A stretch of DNA of 64,000 bases from Hygrocybe punicea (taxonomy: Eukaryota > Basidiomycota > Agaricomycetes > Agaricales > Hygrophoraceae). The stretch is from the NCBI GenBank assembly GCA_963556145.1, contig OY744466.1, positions 1,240,001-1,304,000 on the forward strand, read 5' to 3'. The notes beneath the pieces were generated by a model. It did no database searches and was not told the DNA's origin. It saw only the letters and a list, made by a program, of their open reading frames with translations. The position numbers were made by a program, and so were the translations under genes. Positions 57,442 through 64,000 of the stretch are shown piece by piece (positions within the stretch are counted from its first letter, which is position 1; every line of letters starts with the position of its first letter).

Positions 57442-59041
57442 ATGCATGTTTTCATTGAAGACCTCAAGTAAGTAAAACATTACTTTCTTGTCTTTTTGCT
57501 GAACGACAATACATGAAATTAATCAAGCGATCCCGATCTCAACCCCAACTTCCTACTTTTCCACCATGCTGCACTAGGCTCCATCTCTGGCATGCAAGAA
57601 GCTCTGGATCGTGGGGCCGACTTGGAGTCTACCTTCGTTTTGTCGGATCAGTCTGCGCTACACTTCGCAGCCATGTGCAGTGGCCCTGCCGGGACAAATG
57701 CCGTTTGTTGGCTCCTCCAGAAGGGTATCGGAACCGGTAGGATGAATCACCGCGGCCTCACTGAGGAACAGTTGGCCAAGGAACAAGGAAATGAAGAGTC
57801 GAGTATGGTGCTGAGGGAATGGTCCATACAGACAAGTAACGTCTGTCTACATTCGCGATGCGACGCCAAGCACTTACTAGAGATGCAAGCATACATCGTA
57901 TATTACCGGGCTCGTGGGGGCGACGACCAACCGAACCACAGAAATGCATTCCAGAAAATGCGCATAGACAAGGAGTTCCAGAACAGGAATTTCTGCAACT
58001 CTTCCATTGAGTTCACCAAGCCGCTTGGCGCCCCAGATAATGAGGTTGCGTTAGTTTGCGGAGCAGGCGAGTTCTATGGGACCGGTGTCATGATGGAGTG
58101 GGAGCGTCCTATCAGTGCGTCTTTTCTTGCATTGTTCTCTTGTTGGATTGTTCTTTATGTGCAAATGAAATCCAGTGCGCGAAACAGCTCGCCGCCTGCT
58201 GGATGGAATGCCTAAAACTGGGCTTCGCGTTCTTAATATTGGGTTTGGGCTCGGGATGGTCTGTCCCACCTACCTCTTGTCTGGATCCACCTGATGTATA
58301 TGCATAATATCAGATAGATACATATTTCCAAGAAGCCCATCCCGCGGAGCACGTCATCATTGAGGCCCACCCAAAATGTCTTGACTGGATGAGGAGGAAT
58401 GGTTGGTATGACCGCCCAGGTGTACGCATACTGGAGGGACGGTGGCAAAAGTTTCTCGGGTCCACCAGTTCCGACGGTAGTCCAACCAACGACACCGACG
58501 ACACCCTAGAGTCCATTAATATCGGCAAGTTTGACGCTGTGTATTTCGACACCTTCGCGGAAGGCTACCATGGACATATCACTTTCATACACCACGTCCC
58601 CCGACTCCTCCGTGGTCCTGGATCCCGATTTTCTTTTTTCGAAACCAGGCCCCATTGGGTAGGTTTTTAGATATCGAAACCGCTTTGGTTTCCGTTGCTC
58701 CACCAAGTGCTGATGTTCCCTCTCGGACCAGCTTTATAGAGAAGTTGCCGCGCGGCACCACAATGACTTTGGCATGAATACCGAGTGGTTTGGTTTGTAT
58801 ATTCAACTTCTCACGCATGCTTATATGCTCACCAAGACTTCTTCGCTCAAACCCTCTTGGCTCGCGCCATTCTTGCTGAAACTCTTCCCCAGGCGTCCAC
58901 ATTGACAAAAAAGCCATTTGGAAAGTCATCCAGAAATATGGCGAGGGTTTGGACGAAGGCGTCCAATACCAAGTTCCGATTTGTGCACTAGCCCCAACCG
59001 TGCCTCGCACACACGTTCCAAATGTCGGATGGAACCGATAG
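57442..59041 (+). CDS. rmt2: protein arginine N-methyltransferase 2 (ankyrin + SAM methyltransferase)
   Basis: Six exons (57442-57467, 57528-58114, 58176-58258, 58314-58658, 58732-58792, 58893-59041) give 416 aa in one frame. The N-terminal third has ankyrin-like helices (LLFHHAALGSISGMQEALD, SALHFAAMCSG). The methyltransferase domain follows: GVMMEWERPIMRETARRLL, SAM motif LRVLNIGFGLGM (221-232), then IDTYFQ, HVIIEAHPKCLDWM, NGWYDRPGVRILEGRWQ, KFDAVYFDTFAEGY and RLLRGPGSRFSFF. Rmt2 methylates the delta-nitrogen of arginine, with ribosomal protein L12 as its known yeast substrate. After FSFF the usual NGLGA-like sequence is replaced by ETRPHW, and the C-terminal exon is unusual, so this may be a diverged paralogue. 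It is the best host gene of the window. Confidence 0.8.
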
Positions 59042-59765
59042 GTTTGCGATTTATCATGAGAATGTATAGCGGATACAGCCCGAAGGCGAGGTACCAGAAA
59101 CGAAGTACCTAGTTCCTGACTGCTTCCACCACATACTTACTATTGGTGATAGTAAGATCCCAATACATGATTGATCGCGACATGAGCGTTTACAACGTTC
59201 AAAACACCATGAGCGGGGTCAGAAGTACTCATACTGAATAAACCAAAGTTTATCAATGATGTGCTAGGGGATGTCACAGAGTATGCCATCCTCGCACTCA
59301 ATGTCAGCCCTTTGACTAATGTTAATCTATGATTGGTAGTCCGGAGGATAACAATCATTGTTTGGGACGGGTGCGATTCGGTCATGAAGCAGAAGTATGG
59401 GCGCAAGGAATACAAAGATGGAAAGGAGGATAGCTGCTACGGAGTTCAATTCATACACTGCCGACCGTGAATGCGGCACACTCCATTTGATGTCGTGAAA
59501 AAAAAAAATCAAAGTTCTTTAGGTGCCACACTGGCAGCACCCAGACGTTACATAAGCAGTGTGTGAAATGTCAAGTTCTTTGCATCTAATAAAATGTTAG
59601 TCTCTGTTTAAAATGTTAACCCTCTGGGTAATGGTTAGCCTCTGTCAGCTTCCTTGCACATATAAAATGTGAGTGTTCTCGTGTAGCTTTCATTATAATT
59701 TTATACCTGATGCATCCTTCCACTTGAGATCTTACATAATAGCCGAACACCAACTCAAACACCTC
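59042..59765. other. intergenic; weak minus-strand ORF
   Basis: A minus frame of 91 codons (59140-59415) is overlapped in another frame by a hydrophobic stretch (AAILLSIFVFLAPILLLHD, 59400-59470). This could be the remnant of a membrane protein whose two parts are now out of frame. Nothing is recognised. Confidence 0.3.
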
Positions 59766-60409
59766 ATGGGACAACCGCTTCCCGAAGTCGCCAACACCCT
59801 CCTACCCACTGATTCCAACTTCATGTCGATATCTTTGCACAATACACATCAATCCCTTTCTTCTGCCCTCATGATGGGGCCCGTCACATTCAGCTACATT
59901 GGCCCTTGTTGTGGGGAAGCAAGAGTAGAGGCTTTGGAGCAGGAGATGGCTTCTCTCCGGGCAGATATGGTTCGTCTCCAGGAGTTTGCTGGTCCTCTTG
60001 TCACTATACCCCTTCACACACTGGTGGATTGGTTTCTACTTCGACATGGATTCGGCGGCACCAATCGCAACTACTTCGTCAATGAAAAGAAAGAAGAATT
60101 TGCCCTCCGTCTTGATGTGGATGTAGATGTCTTGTATAATCTATTCCGGTATGGATACATTCTCTCACCATTTATTAACAAATGACCATCTAATATGACA
60201 GTGCCATACGAGAGGAAGGTGTGGCTGCTGCACATTGGACGACATCACAGCTTGTTCTCAAAGCCATCAACAATAGCAAATTCTCAAATGATGAATGTGT
60301 TTGCCTGATGAATATTTACAACGAAGCTGAGGAAGCAGCAGGGGGGAGGACTTTTGAGATCAGCGTATTTAACAATATCCCCAGTCTATTGTCTACCCTG
60401 ACCAATTAG
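59766..60409 (+). CDS. unassigned two-exon protein, 196 aa
   Basis: Exons 59766-60148 and 60202-60409 (53-bp GT-AG intron) join LFR|AIREEG in frame. A short coiled coil (EARVEALEQEMASLRADMVRL, about 55-75) is followed by helical segments VDWFLLRHGFGGTNRNYF and EFALRLDVDVDVLYNLF, then LKAINNSKFSNDECVCLMNI. No family is recognised. The start could also be the Met at 59823. It lies between rmt2 and the convergent NLR gene. Confidence 0.5.
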
Positions 60410-60822
60410 CTGCTTCACCAACTTGAAAAACGATGTCACTCTAAACCCAGCCCCGAAACTTTGTTTGTGATGAGTAGTAACCTGGTTTATAACTCGCATT
60501 GATCAATCAGCCGGTGCACGAACACAGAGCCGTGGAACTGCGTTGTGTCACCTTCGCCACCCGTAGACCGCACACCTGGCTCATTCGAGTGCATCTCGAG
60601 AGGCAAGACGGACAAGTGATGTATGATGACCAGGTCGCTGGTTATCGCTGGTATGGTCGTCAGATGTCACCACAAACAATGCAGCACGAACCCCCGAGCC
60701 AGACTTCTTGGTATTAATGGCCGGTGAACATTCTGGTGTCATATATCTGATTGTCGGTAACTGGAGGTAGCTGAAGAGAGTGTTTCATGCGTTTGGGGTT
60801 TAGACGGGGTGTTCCAGACAAA
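60410..60822. other. intergenic region between convergent genes
   Basis: A 72-codon plus frame (60499-60717) has no recognisable features. It may be chance or a small remnant. Confidence 0.3.
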
Positions 60823-63357
60823 TCATGAGCATTGTTGCACCTGGCGTTGTTTGAGTTCCGCAAGATTTTCCATGACGTGCAGCGTGTCTGGGTGCTTCAC
60901 TCCAAGTTGCCTTTGCATACCCGCAAGAGCTCGCCCAAACAATGTCTCGGCCTCACTGTGTCGGCCTTGAAGCTGGTGAACAACTGCAAGGCTCCACACC
61001 GTGTGTAGCGTTTCTGGGTGCTCCTTCCCAAGCTGGCTCTCCCTGCCAGCTAGCACTCGCCCAAATAATATCTCGGCCTCATTGTAGCGGCCCTGAGCCC
61101 GGTAGACGTTTGCAAGGTTCCCCAGTTTGCGTAGCGTGTCTGGGTGCTCAGCTCCGAGTTTCTCCTCGTGGCCTGCCAGCGCTCGCCCATATAATGTCTC
61201 AGCCTCACAGTAACGGCCCTGATCGCGGTAGATGTTTGCAAGATTCCCCAGCATGCATAGTGCGTCTGGGTGCTCAGCGCCACGCTGCTTTTCCTTGGCT
61301 GCTAGTGCTCGCCCAAATAATATCTCAGCCTCGCTGTACCGGCCTTGGTGCCCATAAACGACTGCGAGGTTCCCCAGCGTGAATAGCGTGTCTGGGTGGT
61401 CAGCTCCCAGTTGCCTTTCGTTGCCCGCCAGTGCTCGCTGATATAAGCTCTCAGCTTCAGTGTAGCGGCCCTGCTGTCGGTAGACAATGGCGAGATTCGT
61501 GACCGTCCGTAGCGTGTCGAGGTGCTCAGCCCCACGCTGCTTCTCGTTGCTTGCCAGCACTTGCCTAAACAACATCTCAGCTTCACGGTACCGGCCCTGC
61601 AACCGGTAGACAATTGCAATGTTCTCCGTCAACAACAGCATGTCTGTGTGCTCAGCCCCAAGCAGTCTTCTCTTGCTCGCCAGCACTTGCCCGAACAGCA
61701 TCTCAGCCTCGCTGTATCGCCCTCGACTCGTTAAGTACGTCGCAATTCCTGTGTTCGCATTGAGAAGCTCATTGTTCCGGCTATCATGCATGTCGTCCCA
61801 CATCATCAACGATTGAATGTGCGGAATGAACGTCTCGCATTGAGGCCAGCATTCGTACCAGGCAGGATCTTTCACTTGTCGAAATGCGCCGCAAGCAATT
61901 GACACCGCAGATTTGAACATTTCGGATTTGGCGCTCCCACCCGACAAACTCTCCTGGACAATGAATTTGATCAAATCGTGTATACGCAGCACGGATACGT
62001 TGACGTTGAAATAATGCTTGATCAAAGAGTGGTGTTGGAGCTGTTGAATGGCGCTTTGTAGGGCTACTGGTGATTGAATCAAAGAAACCAATGATTCCAA
62101 CTGTGGGGATATGGTGGGAATGGCTTGCTTTTCAGTGAGGCTCGCGTTTCGGCCGAACAACTTGCCCAGTCCCTTCTTCATCTTGCGTAACAGAGCAAAC
62201 CTCTGCCCTTGAACCATTACGACGCTCTCCGGGTGAAGCGACGCTTTAGCTCCTTGAATAATCATGTCGAGTGGTATGCTTTCTGCGTCGAAAAACGAGA
62301 GTATCTTCAAGAGATTGCTGGCATCTGGAAATCGTTGCTCCAGGTCTTCAAGTTGAGAGGAGAACGTGGATGCAACTGATCTTTCCTCGTAGCCGGACAG
62401 ATTATTCTGCCAGCTGATCATCTTTCACCGGGGTGCACAATCAAATGAGAGTCAACAAAAAGACATAGGATTCAAACGTACATGGATTTTATGCTCACTC
62501 TGATACAGACTTAGCAGATCATCCAGATTCTTGTGAGATTGCTTCATGAATGACGCGGCTTGTGCAACAGCGAGAGGCAGGCACCCAACACATTTGACAA
62601 CGCTCTCGGCTTTGCTCAAGATGGAAGGTAATGCGTTGCTTGTATCAACACCATCTTCATCAAGGAGCAGCCTTGCTGCATCCTGTACATCGGGAATCCC
62701 AAGCTCGAAGGCCTCATGCTGTCGTCCTCCCGTATTGGTCACAGCTTTCGCAACATCTTCCGTCCGTGTCGTGAACAGAATGCTCCCTCGCCCATTTTTG
62801 CGAGGCAAGTGCTCTCGAAGGAATCCCACCACCTCGGGATTGACGTTATCGAACACGAGAAGCCAGTCAGCAGAACCACCAACGTTGGACTCTTCTAACC
62901 AGCGTCGTGCTGCAGTTAGCCTCACACTCTGCTCTAGATGGAGGCTGTCTGTGTCACCGACAAGAACGAGGATTTTAGCGAAGCCTTGGTTCAGTTTTTC
63001 AACGGTTGTGGCGGAAATCCAGAATATGCGTTGGTATCGCCGTTGGTCAAACGACATTTTCGCAAACCGCAATGTCAGCTGTGATTTCCCGAGACCTGGC
63101 ATGCCGTGAAGTGCGCAACGAGTAGGGAAGTCGCCGTGAACAACATCCAAGACCTTTCTGATGTAGGCCAGCTCTTCCTCCCGACCAGTGAAGTGGGTAG
63201 ATAAAAGATCGATGGGAGCATCGTTGAACGAAAGGGTTGACTGCTTGCTGGGGAAGCTGGTGTTTGGGACCGGCGTAATCGTGTAATTGTTAATATTGTA
63301 CTGATCTCTGCCAACATTATTGTTTGTGCTGTAACGTGCGTCGACTGTGGTGGCCAT
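60823..63357 (-). CDS. NB-ARC / TPR NLR-like protein (STAND NTPase)
   Basis: Exons 63357-62482 and 62421-60823 (60-bp intron, GTACGT...AAAG) give 824 aa; an upstream in-frame Met at 63468 would add 37. The N terminus has an Asn-rich NNNVGRDQYNINNYTI motif (12-27). The NB-ARC domain shows P-loop GMPGLGKS (85-92), Walker B LLVFD (166-170), sensor TTR (196-198) and GCLPLA (258-263). A winged-helix-like linker follows, then seven tandem TPRs of 42 aa (consensus GRYxEAExLFxRALAxxExxLGxEHPDTL) to the end. Fungal NLRs of this type act in self/non-self recognition and cell death. The TPR units are highly alike, suggesting concerted evolution. No frame damage is seen. Confidence 0.88.
60900..61740 (-). 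repeat. 126-bp coding tandem repeats (TPR array)
   Basis: Seven in-frame 126-bp units encode the 42-aa TPRs of the NLR gene. GGCCCTG and CTCGCCCA blocks recur at 126-bp spacing. Confidence 0.85.
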
Positions 63358-63468
63358 GAGGGCGACGGGAACGACGAATAGACGCTCGTCAGACTGTGCC
63401 TCTCTTGTATTAAATTTACCCCACAAAAGCTGTGCGCAATCAAAAGCTGTGCGCAATCCTAGAGACAA

Positions 63469-64000
63469 GCCTGATGAACTTCAGGTACTGTAAATGATGC
63501 GTGATCAGTCTCGCGGCGCCACAACGCGTAAAGAATTTTGTCTATAACATATGTAATAACTTGCCAGTTGCCAGTGCTCAACTACTATGGTAACTCGAAT
63601 GTATTTATGTTGACGCAGAGCCCAGGCCTCAGGACTCTTAACTCGGACCTCTTGAACGTGAATTCTGAATTGTGTTGTACAGGTCATAACATGCGGGTGC
63701 GAGGCCTGGGAGGCATTGCTGCAATTGTGGTTGGCAAGACATCAAGAGCATATGCATTCCACAATTATTGGTAATCGAAGACTCCGTCCATCGTGGGTTC
63801 TCGTGGATAAAACCGTTGTTACTTGGCGAGCGTGCAACCCTATTCGGTCTTCTGGACCTACGTATACGCTTCTGAATTAGCATAAAACAACCAAAAATTT
63901 TGTAGCGAACCTTCGTAATCGCTACCGCCGTGGCACTCTGTTGGAAGAGCAGATGTCAACTGGTCCAGGTCCAATGTCCTCAGTCATCGCCTTGCTCTGC
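63469..64000. other. upstream region of the NLR gene
   Basis: Short frames on both strands (60-81 codons) overlap each other and have no recognisable features. Promoter elements were not identified. Confidence 0.35.

Noticed and set aside
1..64000. tRNA and rRNA genes
   Set aside because: No cloverleaf with A/B boxes or rRNA core sequence was recognised by eye. A tRNA-scan would be needed to exclude a degraded copy.

Overview
The window looks like a transposon-dense stretch of a basidiomycete (Agaricomycetes-type) nuclear genome. The signs are 45-60 bp GT-AG introns, a DIRS-order retroelement and a Plavaka (CACTA-superfamily) transposase of the mushroom type, a DUF6698-like gene, a fungal Helitron, an ankyrin/methyltransferase Rmt2 gene and a fungal NB-ARC/TPR NLR gene. 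Nothing prokaryotic (operons, Shine-Dalgarno sites, CRISPR) is present. Family names come from recalled motifs, not from a database search.

Layout. 1-6772 (minus): a DIRS-like retroelement (gag-like ORF, RT/RNase H, start of a tyrosine recombinase), broken by a TRIM-like LTR element (1892-3519), a solo LTR (3766-4887) that itself carries a hAT element (3783-4738), and a second hAT (5705-6464). 7612-8750: non-autonomous hAT. 10428-15464: LTR element with 595-bp LTRs, holding a gag-like gene on the minus strand and a spliced Zn2Cys6 gene on the plus strand, with no pol. 15772-23841 (minus): Plavaka pseudogene, split by a 908-bp solo LTR and by a 2.9-kb hAT with a mutated transposase. 24391-25184 (minus): unassigned two-exon gene. 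25720-33196: giant inverted repeat (two arms of about 3.4 kb, 0.7-kb spacer) filled with a 34-bp minisatellite. 33197-35055: remnants of a TRIM element and a hAT. 35340-48722: four degenerate plus-strand genes (unassigned; zinc finger with SUMO-binding-like tail; Spt5-like KOW; DUF6698-like), the last broken by three hATs. 50098-56395: Helitron gene pair (216-aa companion gene broken by a hAT; intact 1373-aa Rep/helicase). 56492-57205: fold-back element. 57442-64000: the best host-gene region (rmt2, an unassigned gene, an NLR).

Eight hAT elements have two complete ends, and each has an exact 8-bp target duplication. Removing many of the insertions with one duplication copy restores the interrupted reading frame, which gives the nesting order with good certainty. 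Most premature stops are TGA where CGA is expected, pointing to C-to-T decay. The most unusual signal is a 51-54 bp near-palindromic cassette (CCTCGCGAA, a gap, TCAATTGA, a gap, TTCGCGAGG) present 14 times in seven non-autonomous hATs whose ends otherwise differ.
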